The notes beneath the pieces were generated by a model. That model was not told the DNA's origin, made no database searches, and saw only the letters and a program-made list of their open reading frames with translations. This document shows positions 44,741-52,515 of a stretch of DNA of 64,000 nucleotides, one piece after another; position 1 is the stretch's first letter; each line of letters starts with the position of its first letter. This stretch comes from Streptomyces laurentii (lineage in GTDB: Bacteria; Actinomycetota; Actinomycetes; Streptomycetales; Streptomycetaceae). The stretch is from positions 2,480,001 through 2,544,000 of the forward strand of contig AP017424.1 in assembly GCA_002355495.1 (NCBI GenBank), written 5' to 3'. Position numbers and translations under genes: made by a program.

Positions 44741-44971
44741 ATGCTCACCACCGCCTTCTGGCAGGCCACCGCCGAGCGCGCCGTCCGCACCGCCGCGCAG
44801 ACCCTCGTCGCCGCCCTCGGCCTCAACACCGCGGGCATACTCCGCGCCGACTGGGGCGACGGCCTGTCCCTCGCCGCCGGCGCCGCGGTCCTCACGGTCC
44901 TCACCGCGCTCGCCACGTCCGGCGGGACGGAGGGGCCGGGCCTGACCGAGACCGTACGGGACCGCCAGTGA
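44741..44971 (+). CDS. holin (r1t-like)
   Basis: The 76-residue product has two hydrophobic helices ('AAQTLVAALGLNTAGIL' and 'LSLAAGAAVLTVLTALATS') and the start 'MLTTAFWQATAERAVRTAAQT' typical of actinophage r1t-family holins, which form membrane lesions to release the endolysin. It begins 11 bases after the lysin stop behind AAAGGAACC and overlaps the next gene at GTGA. Confidence 0.88.
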   Translation: MLTTAFWQATAERAVRTAAQTLVAALGLNTAGILRADWGDGLSLAAGAAVLTVLTALATSGGTEGPGLTETVRDRQ

Positions 44972-45222
44972 CCCCCGCAGAGTCGACGCAGGTCGTCCTC
45001 GAACTGGAACGTCTACGGGGCACGATGGAGGCCGGGTTCGCCCGGGTCGACGGCGCGCTCGCACTGCTCGTCCAGCGCTCCGACCAGACCGACAAGCAAC
45101 TCGCCGACCACGACGCTCGCCTCGACGCGCTGGAGCGCGGCCGGTGGCCGCTCCCGTCGATCGCCGCGCTGACCGGTGTGGCGGCGCTCGGGCTCACCCT
45201 GTACGAACTGACTGCCCGCTGA
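44968..45222 (+). CDS. small membrane protein, possible second holin or holin modulator
   Basis: The 84-residue product has an N-terminal coiled coil ('LELERLRGTMEAGFARVDGALALLVQRSDQTDKQLADHDARLDALE') and one C-terminal membrane span ('PSIAALTGVAALGLTLYEL'). This plan is frequent in the gene after actinophage holins. It is coupled to the holin by overlap. Its exact role in lysis timing is not known. Confidence 0.78.
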   Translation: MTPAESTQVVLELERLRGTMEAGFARVDGALALLVQRSDQTDKQLADHDARLDALERGRWPLPSIAALTGVAALGLTLYELTAR

Positions 45223-45230
45223 ACGACGAT

Positions 45231-45265
45231 GCCCCCTCCTGCCTACGGGCAGGAGGGGGCGGTTT
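45231..45265 (+). terminator. terminator after the lysis cassette
   Basis: A 13-bp perfect stem (45231-45243 with 45248-45260), TACG loop and a following GGTTTCG mark the end of the late operon and the boundary to the cargo region. Confidence 0.8.
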
Positions 45266-45345
45266 CGTGCGTTCTGGATCACACGAGAAGGGCCTTGCCA
45301 TCTACGCTGGAAGGTGTCGAGTCTTACCAGAGAAGGGGCAAGGCC

Positions 45346-46599
45346 GTGCAACCTGATGCTACCCCGGACCCGTACGCAGACCCTCTGCGCTTCGGGCAGA
45401 GAACACAGATCCTCCGCGAACGTCGAGGCATGAGCCGCACCGTACTCGGCGGGCTCCTTGGTATGTCCGCCGAGTGGGTGAAGCAAGTCGAGAACGGCCG
45501 CATCCAAGCCCCCGGCCTGGACGTTGTGCTCCGGATCGCCGAGGCACTGCGGGTCCGCGACCTCTCCGACCTCACAGGACGACGAGACATGCCAGCACCG
45601 CTGTTCCAGGGCCCCGGCCACCCCCGCCTCGCCGCCGTACGCACCGCAGTCGACGCGCTGCCGCTCGTTTCCCCCGCCGCAGCCCCGCCCCGCGCCGAGC
45701 ACTTGGCGGCGCGGCTTGCGGTCGCATGGAAGTCTCGGCACGAGTCCCCGAACCACCGAGAAATCGTGGGTGGTCTACTGCCTGACCTCATCCGCGACGC
45801 TCACCTCGCGGCGCAGCACGCCGAGACGCCGGCGGACTGGCGCGCCACACAGGCCGTCCTCGCCGAGGTGTACTCGCTGAGCCAGTTCTTCCTGGCCTAC
45901 CAGCCGGACCCGGCCCTGCTGTGGCGTGTTGCCGAGCGGAGCATGTTCGCTGCCGCCCAGTCGACCGACCCGCACGCGATCGGCGTCTCCGCCTGGCTCC
46001 TGGCACAGGCGCACCGGGACTCCGGCCCCGGCCACTACGATGCCGCTGACACCGTCACCATGCAGGCTATCGAGCACCTCGCCCCTCTGCTCCCCGATGC
46101 CGACGATCCCGTTCTGGCGATTGCTGGCGCCCTCGAATTTGAGGCAGGTCACACCGCCGCCCGCCGCGGGCAAAAAGGCACGGCGTGGAAGCACTGGAGC
46201 AAGGCCCGGAAGATGGCCAAGAAGCTGCCCGCGAGCTATTTCCACCCCGTCACCAGCTTCTCCCAGGCCATCATGGGGGCCCATGCCGTAACTGTGGCCG
46301 TCGAACTGCACGCCGGGCCGGAGTCCGTACGGCAGGCCGCCCAGGCGGACGCCACCGTCATCCCCTCCCGCCCCCGTCGGGCCCGCCACCGGATCGAGGA
46401 GGCCCGCGGATATCAGCTCGACGGGCAGCCTGACATCGCCATCGCTACGTTGGAGAAGGCCCACGCAGCGGCTCCGGAGACCATTCGCTACAACGGCTAC
46501 GCCAAGACCCTGATCCTTGAGGAGTGTCAGACGCGCGCCACCGGCCGTCGACGCCGAGCCTCCGAACTCGCCGTCAAGGTTGGCTTGCTGGCTGCCTGA
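45346..46599 (+). CDS. XRE-family regulator with TPR-like C-terminus
   Basis: The 417-residue product has an HTH at residues ~15-70 ('QRTQILRERRGMSRTVLGGLLGMSAEWVKQVENGRIQAPGLDVVLRIAEALRV') and a long helical, TPR-like sensor region ('AWLLAQAHRDSGPGHYDAADTVTMQAIEHL', 'EARGYQLDGQPDIAIATLEKAHAAAPETIRYNGYAKTLILEE'). This plan is shared with peptide- or metabolite-sensing regulators. I chose GTG 45346 after AGAAGGGGC. It heads the cargo region and may control the four small genes that follow, from which it is separated by 85 bases. Confidence 0.85.
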   Translation: MQPDATPDPYADPLRFGQRTQILRERRGMSRTVLGGLLGMSAEWVKQVENGRIQAPGLDVVLRIAEALRVRDLSDLTGRRDMPAPLFQGPGHPRLAAVRTAVDALPLVSPAAAPPRAEHLAARLAVAWKSRHESPNHREIVGGLLPDLIRDAHLAAQHAETPADWRATQAVLAEVYSLSQFFLAYQPDPALLWRVAERSMFAAAQSTDPHAIGVSAWLLAQAHRDSGPGHYDAADTVTMQAIEHLAPLLPDADDPVLAIAGALEFEAGHTAARRGQKGTAWKHWSKARKMAKKLPASYFHPVTSFSQAIMGAHAVTVAVELHAGPESVRQAAQADATVIPSRPRRARHRIEEARGYQLDGQPDIAIATLEKAHAAAPETIRYNGYAKTLILEECQTRATGRRRRASELAVKVGLLAA

Positions 46600-46684
46600 T
46601 GGGAGGGGGGTGGATTCCTACCCTCTGATCTCCTAAACCGCTCCTACTGTCGTGTCTTCGCAGGCCACGGCGGTAGGAGCGGAA

Positions 46685-46879
46685 ATGGAATTGTCGGGCA
46701 CTACGGGCGTTGAGCGGCTCCCGGCCGTCCGGACCAAGGCGGCCCCCCAGCCGTCGATACCGGTAGCACGCGAACAGCGGGCCGGGGAGCGGGCGACGAC
46801 GCTGCGGCCGGCGCCTCGTCCCGCGCGCAACAGCTGGCCACTCGGTCGCCCCTTGAGCATGTTGAGGAGCCATCGATGA
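46685..46879 (+). CDS. 64-residue basic peptide, unknown
   Basis: ATG 46685 has AGGAG at ideal distance and the stop overlaps the ATG of the next gene (ATGA), which supports translation. The sequence is Arg/Pro-rich with no signal or membrane segment and ends 'LSMLRSHR'. An in-frame GTG at 46652 lacks a ribosome binding site. It may only couple translation of the next gene. Confidence 0.5.
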   Translation: MELSGTTGVERLPAVRTKAAPQPSIPVAREQRAGERATTLRPAPRPARNSWPLGRPLSMLRSHR

Positions 46880-47244
46880 GCCAGCCCGCGAACACCACCC
46901 GCCTCCCCCTGGTCCAGGTGAAGAGCGTGCCGCCCGCCACCTGGGCCGAGATGGCTCGTGACTGCAACTTGGCCCTGACGCTCGCGGAGTACGGCAGCCC
47001 TACCGGCGCGCTCTCCGACGCGCTGCGTGACCGCCTGCGCGGATACATCACCGACCATCTCGCCGAGCCCGCTCGACAGTACGCCGCCTCGCTGACCGAC
47101 GCCCACAGGCGGGCGAACGCCGAGGCCAGCGTGCAAAGCGCCCTCGGCGTCGCTGCCACGCAGGGCGGGGACCCGCAGGCTCTCCTGCGCCTCCTCGGGA
47201 AGGCCGCCGGGTTGCTGATGCGGTACGCGGGGGTGCCGCGATGA
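46876..47244 (+). CDS. cargo protein, possibly DUF6415-like
   Basis: The 122-residue helical product contains 'SDALRDRLRGYITDHLAEPARQYAASLTDAHRRANAEASVQSALGVAATQGGDPQALLRLLGKAAGLLMRYAG'. The spacing of Arg/His/Ala resembles streptomycete DUF6415 proteins found next to XRE regulators, but this is a weak recollection. It overlaps both neighbours by 4 bases. Function unknown. Confidence 0.68.
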   Translation: MSQPANTTRLPLVQVKSVPPATWAEMARDCNLALTLAEYGSPTGALSDALRDRLRGYITDHLAEPARQYAASLTDAHRRANAEASVQSALGVAATQGGDPQALLRLLGKAAGLLMRYAGVPR

Positions 47245-47807
47245 CCGGCGCGAACACGACGCCGGCCGCGAGGGGGCTGGAGAGCACGGCGGTGGTGACC
47301 CGGAAGGAGCGGCGGGCGGTCGTCGCCGGATGGCTCCTCGGCGCCGCCCTCAACCGCCGGGAAGCGGTGGCCGGGTGGCAGCAGGACGACGTGGCGACAC
47401 TGGCGTGCGGCAGGCTCTTCTCCGCGGTCCGGGTCCCTGCCGACCTCGTGTTCGCGGCGGCCGGGAACGGCACCCCGCCGGAGAAAGCCACCACCGCGGT
47501 GCTCGAAGCCGTCGACGTGTTCCTGTCCGGCTGGCTCGACGGCGGCGCCGTCGTCATGGACATCCCCTCCCGCCTGTACTTCTTCCTGATGCCCGCGCGG
47601 GCAGGCGATCTGTGGCCGTCGCGGCAGTACCCCGGGGTGGTGGGCCTCGGCCGTAACGCCTACCTCGGAATACCGGTCGTCGGCCGCACCCGCCCGGAGG
47701 GACGCGCGTACTGGCCCGTCGAGATGGACACCCCCGGGGACCTCTGCTGGCCGGACGAGGTCGGCGCGCTGCTCCACCGTGGGCGGGAGGCCCTAAATGT
47801 CTCGTGA
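47241..47807 (+). CDS. cargo protein of unknown function
   Basis: The 188-residue product, with 'GRLFSAVRVPADLVFAAAGNGTPPEKATTAVLEAVDVFLSGWLDGGAVVMDIPSRLYFFLMPARAGDLW', 'LGIPVVGRTRPEGRAYWPVEMDTPGDLCWPDEVGALL', has a pattern shared with streptomycete proteins encoded beside XRE regulators and sometimes labelled bifunctional primase/polymerase-like. I see no catalytic acidic triad that would prove this. It overlaps the next gene by 11 bases. Confidence 0.68.
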   Translation: MTGANTTPAARGLESTAVVTRKERRAVVAGWLLGAALNRREAVAGWQQDDVATLACGRLFSAVRVPADLVFAAAGNGTPPEKATTAVLEAVDVFLSGWLDGGAVVMDIPSRLYFFLMPARAGDLWPSRQYPGVVGLGRNAYLGIPVVGRTRPEGRAYWPVEMDTPGDLCWPDEVGALLHRGREALNVS

Positions 47808-48003
47808 CCGCCGCTGCCGCACCTGCCGCTCCGCCACCAGCTCCAACGGCGCGCCCACCGTCATCGTCGTCGTCGTGAACGGCGAGGACGTTTATGCCTG
47901 CGACGTCCACCGGGCCGAGCACGCCGCTCCCGCTGGTGACCAGCTCGTCGCCCTCGCCCAGTACCAGGACATGGCCGCCCGCCCGCACCTGCTGCTGGGC
48001 TGA
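47797..48003 (+). CDS. 68-residue zinc-knuckle-like protein
   Basis: The product has 'CRTCRSATSSNGAPTVIVVVVNGEDVYACDVHRAEH', with CxxC and a CxxH that could bind one zinc ion around a small beta hairpin. It is the last gene of the plus-strand cargo group, before a strong bidirectional hairpin. Confidence 0.65.
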   Translation: MSRDRRCRTCRSATSSNGAPTVIVVVVNGEDVYACDVHRAEHAAPAGDQLVALAQYQDMAARPHLLLG

Positions 48004-48122
48004 CCCAGACCGCCCCGGCCGGCTCGTAGTCCCCCCACCTGCCGACCGGGGCCCCACACCTGCCCGTGGCCGTGGACGTAGCTCGGCCAACAGCAGGACT
48101 GGACAACCCCGGCCGAACTCCA

Positions 48123-48161
48123 AGTCGGTCCCGCCCGAGAACGTCTCAGGCGGGACCGACT
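48123..48161. terminator. bidirectional terminator between convergent cargo operons
   Basis: A 13-bp perfect stem (48123-48135 with 48149-48161) separates the plus-strand regulator group from the minus-strand cell-wall-precursor operon. Confidence 0.75.
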
Positions 48162-48172
48162 CGCCTATCCAC

Positions 48173-49204
48173 CTACGCTGTCATGGTCGGCCCGTGCAGC
48201 AACACGGGCTCGTGACGGAGTTCGATGCCGGTTGCCTGGGCCACGTCTCCCGCCATGCGTTGTAAGGCAGCCGTGACGCTGCTGGCCGTCGCACCGTTGC
48301 GGGCGGTCAGCGTCAACACCCGGCGCGAGGAGCAGGCCACGCCGGGCTCCACGTGGAGGCCGCGCGTGTACCCGCAGTGCTCCAGGAGCCATCCGGCGCT
48401 GGCTCGGGTCACGCCGTCTGGATCCTGGTGGACTGGGCCGCCGGCGGCCCGTACGGCAGCGGCCTGGGGCGCCGTCACCGGCGGGTTCATGAAGATGCTC
48501 CCTGCCTGTCGCACGTCGGGGCCTGTGGTCGGCAGCGTGAGGCCGCGGGCGCGCCGGTCGGCGATCACCCCGGCGGCGGCTTCCGCGAGCGGCGGCCGTG
48601 CGCCGAGGGGGACGTCGAGGGCGCGGGCAAGGTGGCTGTAGGCCACCGGCGCCGCGCGGCGGCTGCGGGTCAGGCGCAGGGTCACGGTGAGGATGGTCCA
48701 CCGGCCCGGCTCGGTCTTGAACCTCGAGGACCGGTAGCGGAACCCGCACTGATCGGTGTCGAGGTGCGTGAGCTGACGGCTTGTCCAGTCGTAGGCCGTG
48801 ACGTGGGTGAGGTGGTCGGCGATCTGCTGCCCGTACGCGCCGGCGTTCTGCACCGGTGCCGCTCCGACCGTGCCGGGTATCCCGCCGAGGTACTCGACGC
48901 CGGACAGTCCCTCGGCGACGCAGTACGTCACGAGTTCGGAGAGTGGTTCACCGGCCTGCACGGTGACCTCGATGGTGTCCGTGCCGACCGGGTGGGCGGT
49001 GATACCGCGCGTGGCCATACGGATCACCGTCCCCCGGTAGCCGGCGTCTGCGGCGAGAATGTTGCTGCCGCCGCCGAGGATGAACGGGCGCTCCCCTGCG
49101 GCCCGGACGGTGTCGGGCCAGCCGTCCGGGTCGTGGTGGGTGAGCAGCTGATCGGCGGGGCCGCCGAGGCGGAAGGTCGTGTAGTCGGCCAGCAGCTCAC
49201 CCAC
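48173..49204 (-). CDS. murB: MurB homologue (UDP-N-acetylenolpyruvoylglucosamine reductase)
   Basis: The 343-residue flavoenzyme homologue should reduce UDP-GlcNAc-enolpyruvate to UDP-MurNAc with NADPH. FAD-binding motifs 'TTFRLGGPADQL' (9-20) and 'LGGGSNIL' (43-50) are clear, as are 'GIPGTVGAAPVQNAGAYG' (108-125), 'FRYRSSRFK' (active-site Arg), 'GSIFMNP' with the catalytic Ser, and a C-terminal 'ELRHEPVLLHG' with the Glu. GTG 49204 has AAGGAGG upstream. It is the last gene of the cargo operon and a paralogue of the essential chromosomal gene, so its substrate may differ. Confidence 0.88.
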   Translation of the reverse strand: MGELLADYTTFRLGGPADQLLTHHDPDGWPDTVRAAGERPFILGGGSNILAADAGYRGTVIRMATRGITAHPVGTDTIEVTVQAGEPLSELVTYCVAEGLSGVEYLGGIPGTVGAAPVQNAGAYGQQIADHLTHVTAYDWTSRQLTHLDTDQCGFRYRSSRFKTEPGRWTILTVTLRLTRSRRAAPVAYSHLARALDVPLGARPPLAEAAAGVIADRRARGLTLPTTGPDVRQAGSIFMNPPVTAPQAAAVRAAGGPVHQDPDGVTRASAGWLLEHCGYTRGLHVEPGVACSSRRVLTLTARNGATASSVTAALQRMAGDVAQATGIELRHEPVLLHGPTMTA

Positions 49205-49220
49205 GAGAGCCTCCTTCGGG

Positions 49221-50255
49221 TCAGACGGTGGAGATAGTCTTGAGAGCCAGGGCGCGCAGCGGGGCGATCCGGGTGCGGGCGTTGCCGTTGTAGACGGCGT
49301 TGGTGCAGATGGCGATGTAGCGGCCGGTCTCGGGCGCGAGGTAGAGGCTGGTGCCGGTGAAGCCGTGGTGGTAGGCGATCTGGCCGGGCGCGAGGATCCA
49401 GGCGAGCCCGCGGTCGAGGCCGGGCTCGATGGGGGCGTGGGGGGTGAGGCTGGCGCGCACCCAGTCACCCCGCGCGTTGTGGTCCTGCTGGTAGGCCGCG
49501 AGGAGCGTTTCGGCGTAGGTGGCGAGGTCGGCCGGGGTGGAGAACACCCCGGCGTGGCCCGCGACGCCGCCCATCAGCGCCGCGTTCTCGTCGTGGACCG
49601 AGCCCCAGATCCTCGGGGCGCCGGGCAGGCGCTGCTCGGTCGGCGCGACGGCGGGGCCGCGGCCGACCGGTCCGAAGGTGGTGGCGGCCATGCCCATCTC
49701 CCGCCACATGCTCGCCGCGAGGACGTCGAGCGGCTGTCCGTGGACGTGCGCGAGCGCCAGGCCGAGGAGGATGAACCCGCGGTTGATGTAGCGGTGCCGG
49801 CCCGGGGTGTCCTCCAGCGGCTCGCGGCACAGCAGTTCGTGCAGCGGCCGGTCGGTGCCGCGGTAGTGGTCGAGGCGGGTCGAGGCGCGAAGCCCGGAGG
49901 TGTGGGCGAGGATCTGCCGGAAGGTGACCTGACCGCTGGGCGCCTCGCCGGTCATGGCCGGCAGGACGTCTCGGACCGGGGCGTCGAGGTCGAGCAGACC
50001 GTCGGCGACCGCGCGGCCGACGAGCGGCCACGTGGCGACGACCTTCGTCAGTGACGCGATGTCGTACAAGGTGCCTTCGGCCGGGGCCTGTTCACCGGCC
50101 TCCGGGGCGATGACGCCGGCAGTGAGCGTACGGCGCCGGCCGTCGGCGGTGCCGGTGACGACGACGCCGCCGGGTGTGGCGCCGTCGTTCACGATGTCGT
50201 CGAGGGCGGCCTGGAGCCGGGCGTGATCGGCGGAGGAGAGAGGGGTCACGGGCAT
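49221..50255 (-). CDS. cytoplasmic beta-lactamase-family serine hydrolase
   Basis: The 344-residue product has the class C/EstB fold motifs: Ser68-x-x-Lys71 ('ASLTK'), Tyr-x-Asn in 'RYINRGF' and His-His-Gly ('YHHGFTG') in place of KTG. It could be an esterase, amidase, transacylase or D-amino-acid peptidase. There is no signal peptide, so it acts inside the cell, unlike penicillin-binding proteins. ATG 50255 has GGAGG and overlaps the murA-like stop by 10 bases, so it is made together with the MurA homologue. Confidence 0.88.
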   Translation of the reverse strand: MPVTPLSSADHARLQAALDDIVNDGATPGGVVVTGTADGRRRTLTAGVIAPEAGEQAPAEGTLYDIASLTKVVATWPLVGRAVADGLLDLDAPVRDVLPAMTGEAPSGQVTFRQILAHTSGLRASTRLDHYRGTDRPLHELLCREPLEDTPGRHRYINRGFILLGLALAHVHGQPLDVLAASMWREMGMAATTFGPVGRGPAVAPTEQRLPGAPRIWGSVHDENAALMGGVAGHAGVFSTPADLATYAETLLAAYQQDHNARGDWVRASLTPHAPIEPGLDRGLAWILAPGQIAYHHGFTGTSLYLAPETGRYIAICTNAVYNGNARTRIAPLRALALKTISTV

Positions 50256-51571
50256 GGGTGTGCCTCCGGGAGGGTGGTGATGTCGGCACCCAGCGTGGCC
50301 AGATTGGTCAGCAGACGACCGTAGCCGCGCCGCAGGTGGTACATGCCGCGGATCGTAGAGGTCCCGTCGGCGGCGAGGGCGGCCAGTAGCAGAGCTGTGA
50401 CAGCCCGGATGTCCTCGGCGGCGACGTCCGCCGCCCGCAGCGGAGTTACGCCGCGCACGTAGATCTCCGCCCCCTTGGAGGAGACCGCGGCTCCGAATGC
50501 CGTCAGACCTCCGATGTGGGTGTCGCGCCTCGGGTAGATCCGCTCGGCGACGATCGAAGTGCCGTGCGCCTGGGTGAGCATCGCGGCGAGCTGCGGCGCG
50601 GTGTCCGTCGGCAGGCCCGGGTGGGGGCCGGTGGCCGTCTCGACGGCGTGCAGGGGGCCCGTGAGCGCCATGCACATCCCGCCTGGCTGGTCGGCCAGCA
50701 GGATCCCGGCGTCAGCCAGAGCGGCGGTCAAACCGGTGGGCATGTGATGGGTGGTGATGCCGCCGAGCGTGACGCTGCCGCCGGTGGCGGCCGCCGCCAT
50801 GATCATGGTCGCGGCCTCGATCCGGTCGCCGGCCACCCGGAAGCGCCCGCCGGCGATGTGCTCGGACCCGGTGACGTGCAGCCCGTCCCGGTCGAAGCGG
50901 ATGCCGACGCCGCGCTCGTTCAAGAACCGGGCGGCCTCGGTGACCTCGGGCTCGATCGAGGGGTTGGTGATCAGGCTCGTGCCCGGGGCCCGGGCCGCGA
51001 GAAGCAGCGCGGTGACGGTGGCACCCAGGCTCGGCCCGTACGGCGTCCCGGCATCGACCGTGAACGGCCGTACCCCGGGCGCGCCGCACCGCGCGGTGAA
51101 CCCGTGCTCGTCGGAGGTGACGACCGCGCCGGCCGCCTCCATCGCCGCCAGGTGCCGGTCGAACAGGCGGGCGCAGAACGCATCGCCGCCGGGCCGGGGG
51201 AACCAGACCCGGCCGTGTCGGGCAAGGACGGCGGCGGCCAGGACGCACGTCGTGCGGACGCGACGGCCGAGGTCCGGGTGGACTTCCGGGGTCACGTGCT
51301 CGGCGGGGTGCACGGTGAACTGGTCGCCGGCAACGGTGGCGTGCGCGCCGGTGTGGATGAGGATCTGCGCGCACACGTCGGTGTCGAGGATGGCGGGCAC
51401 GCCCTGGAGGGTCACGGGCTCGTCGGCCACGAGGGCGGCGGCGTACAGGTGCAGGGCGATGTTCTTACTGCCCTGGACCATGACCCGGCCGGTCAGCGGG
51501 CGGCCGCCGGTCACCCGCACGACGACCTCGTCCCGCGCGTGCACGGAGTGTGTGTGGGTCATCGCGTTCAC
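50246..51571 (-). CDS. murA: MurA homologue with Asp in place of the catalytic Cys
   Basis: The 441-residue enolpyruvyl transferase homologue should join PEP to UDP-GlcNAc. Visible elements are 'GSKNIALHL' (Lys36/Asn37), the active-site loop 'PRPGGDAFCARLFDRH' in which Asp130 stands where E. coli has Cys115, and 'HPGLPTDTAPQLAAML' with the conserved Asp. An Asp here is known from M. tuberculosis MurA and gives fosfomycin insensitivity. The start is GTG 51571, overlapping the previous stop (GTGA); ATG 51562 is possible. It is the second gene of the operon. The paralogue may work on a different UDP-sugar. Confidence 0.88.
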   Translation of the reverse strand: MNAMTHTHSVHARDEVVVRVTGGRPLTGRVMVQGSKNIALHLYAAALVADEPVTLQGVPAILDTDVCAQILIHTGAHATVAGDQFTVHPAEHVTPEVHPDLGRRVRTTCVLAAAVLARHGRVWFPRPGGDAFCARLFDRHLAAMEAAGAVVTSDEHGFTARCGAPGVRPFTVDAGTPYGPSLGATVTALLLAARAPGTSLITNPSIEPEVTEAARFLNERGVGIRFDRDGLHVTGSEHIAGGRFRVAGDRIEAATMIMAAAATGGSVTLGGITTHHMPTGLTAALADAGILLADQPGGMCMALTGPLHAVETATGPHPGLPTDTAPQLAAMLTQAHGTSIVAERIYPRRDTHIGGLTAFGAAVSSKGAEIYVRGVTPLRAADVAAEDIRAVTALLLAALAADGTSTIRGMYHLRRGYGRLLTNLATLGADITTLPEAHPCP

Positions 51572-52317
51572 CGGACCCTCGACCCGGTGGGGAGGAACCC
51601 GCCGACCTGGTTGTGGGGGTAGATCACCGTGCCGGGTCCGATCAGGGTTCCGGGGGACAGCACGGTTCCGGCGGGCAGCGCGACCCCGTCGCCGATGACG
51701 GCACCGAACTTCGTCTGTCCGGTCCGGATGCGGTCTCCGTCGAGGATGACGGTGATCTCGTCGACCGCCGGTTCGGTCACCGGGCCGCGGTCGCAGCGCA
51801 GGCCCGTGGTGGAGCAGAACGAGCCGAGGTTGACCCGGCGGCCGATCACCGAGTCGCCGACGAAGCAGGGGTGCTTCGCGAAGCACCCTCCGGCGAGCAG
51901 GCTGCGGGTGATCTCGGCACCGAATCCGATCTGACAGCCGGGCCCGATCACGCTGTGGTCGCGGACGAGCGCTCCGGCCGCCACGGTGGCGCCCGAGCAG
52001 ATCAGGACGGGTCCGACGATGCGGGCGCCGGCCTCGACGCGGGCACCCGCCTCGACGATGACCTCCCCGACGACGTCCGCACCATCCTCGATCACCCCAC
52101 GGGTGGCCGACAGGCCGTACACCGCGGGCGCGTCGAGCAGCAGCGCGACGGCGGCCTTGATGTCGAAGACGGTGCCGCAGGAAGCAAGAACGCTCTCGAT
52201 GCAGGGGCCGAGGCCGCCCGGCTCGATGTAGTAGCCCGGGGTCAGCCGGGCGTCTACAGCGAGGGCGGGAGCGGCCACCGGGAGCGGCGTGCGTGAGGGC
52301 GTGGAGAGCTGTTGCAT
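51568..52317 (-). CDS. left-handed beta-helix protein (GlmU C-terminal-like acyltransferase)
   Basis: The 249-residue product is a run of hexapeptide repeats ('VIEDGADVVGEVIVEAGARVEAGARIVGPVLICSGATVAAGALV', '...SVIGPGCQIGFGAEI', '...SVIGRRVNLGSFCSTTG', '...VIGDGVALPAGTVLSPGTLIGPGTVIYPHN'), the left-handed beta-helix of GlmU-type acetyltransferases. The N-terminal uridylyltransferase half of GlmU is absent. ATG 52317 has GGGAGG upstream. It is the first gene of the operon and would fit an acyl/acetyl transfer to a sugar phosphate before the MurA step. Confidence 0.85.
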   Translation of the reverse strand: MQQLSTPSRTPLPVAAPALAVDARLTPGYYIEPGGLGPCIESVLASCGTVFDIKAAVALLLDAPAVYGLSATRGVIEDGADVVGEVIVEAGARVEAGARIVGPVLICSGATVAAGALVRDHSVIGPGCQIGFGAEITRSLLAGGCFAKHPCFVGDSVIGRRVNLGSFCSTTGLRCDRGPVTEPAVDEITVILDGDRIRTGQTKFGAVIGDGVALPAGTVLSPGTLIGPGTVIYPHNQVGGFLPTGSRVR

Positions 52318-52425
52318 CAGTACCTCCCAGGTGCTGACGGTGACGGCGGCGGGTCGGCCGCCGTGCCTCCAGAGCACCGCACACAGCCATCGCGAAACAG
52401 CCCAAGCTCGGTGTCGTGCAAGGAC

Positions 52426-52442
52426 TTTGCATCTCATGCAAA
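52426..52442. promoter_or_regulatory. operator palindrome TTTGCATCTCATGCAAA
   Basis: A perfect inverted repeat TTTGCAT-CTC-ATGCAAA lies in the 198-base gap between the divergent cell-wall cassette and the XRE regulator, 74 bases before the regulator start. A further TGCA half-site precedes it at 52417. It is the natural candidate for binding by that regulator. Confidence 0.68.
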
Positions 52443-52515
52443 ACGGGCATGCCGGGGCTTGACCGGCCCTACGCTGGTGGACCCCACACGGCCTCGACAG
52501 CGGGACGGGGTATAG

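Noticed and set aside
46652..46684. An earlier GTG start for the 64-residue cargo peptide
   Set aside because: It has no ribosome binding site, whereas ATG 46685 has AGGAG at good spacing.
49221..50255. Secreted beta-lactamase giving antibiotic resistance
   Set aside because: There is no signal peptide, and the third motif is HHG rather than KTG, which points to an esterase/peptidase-type hydrolase inside the cell.
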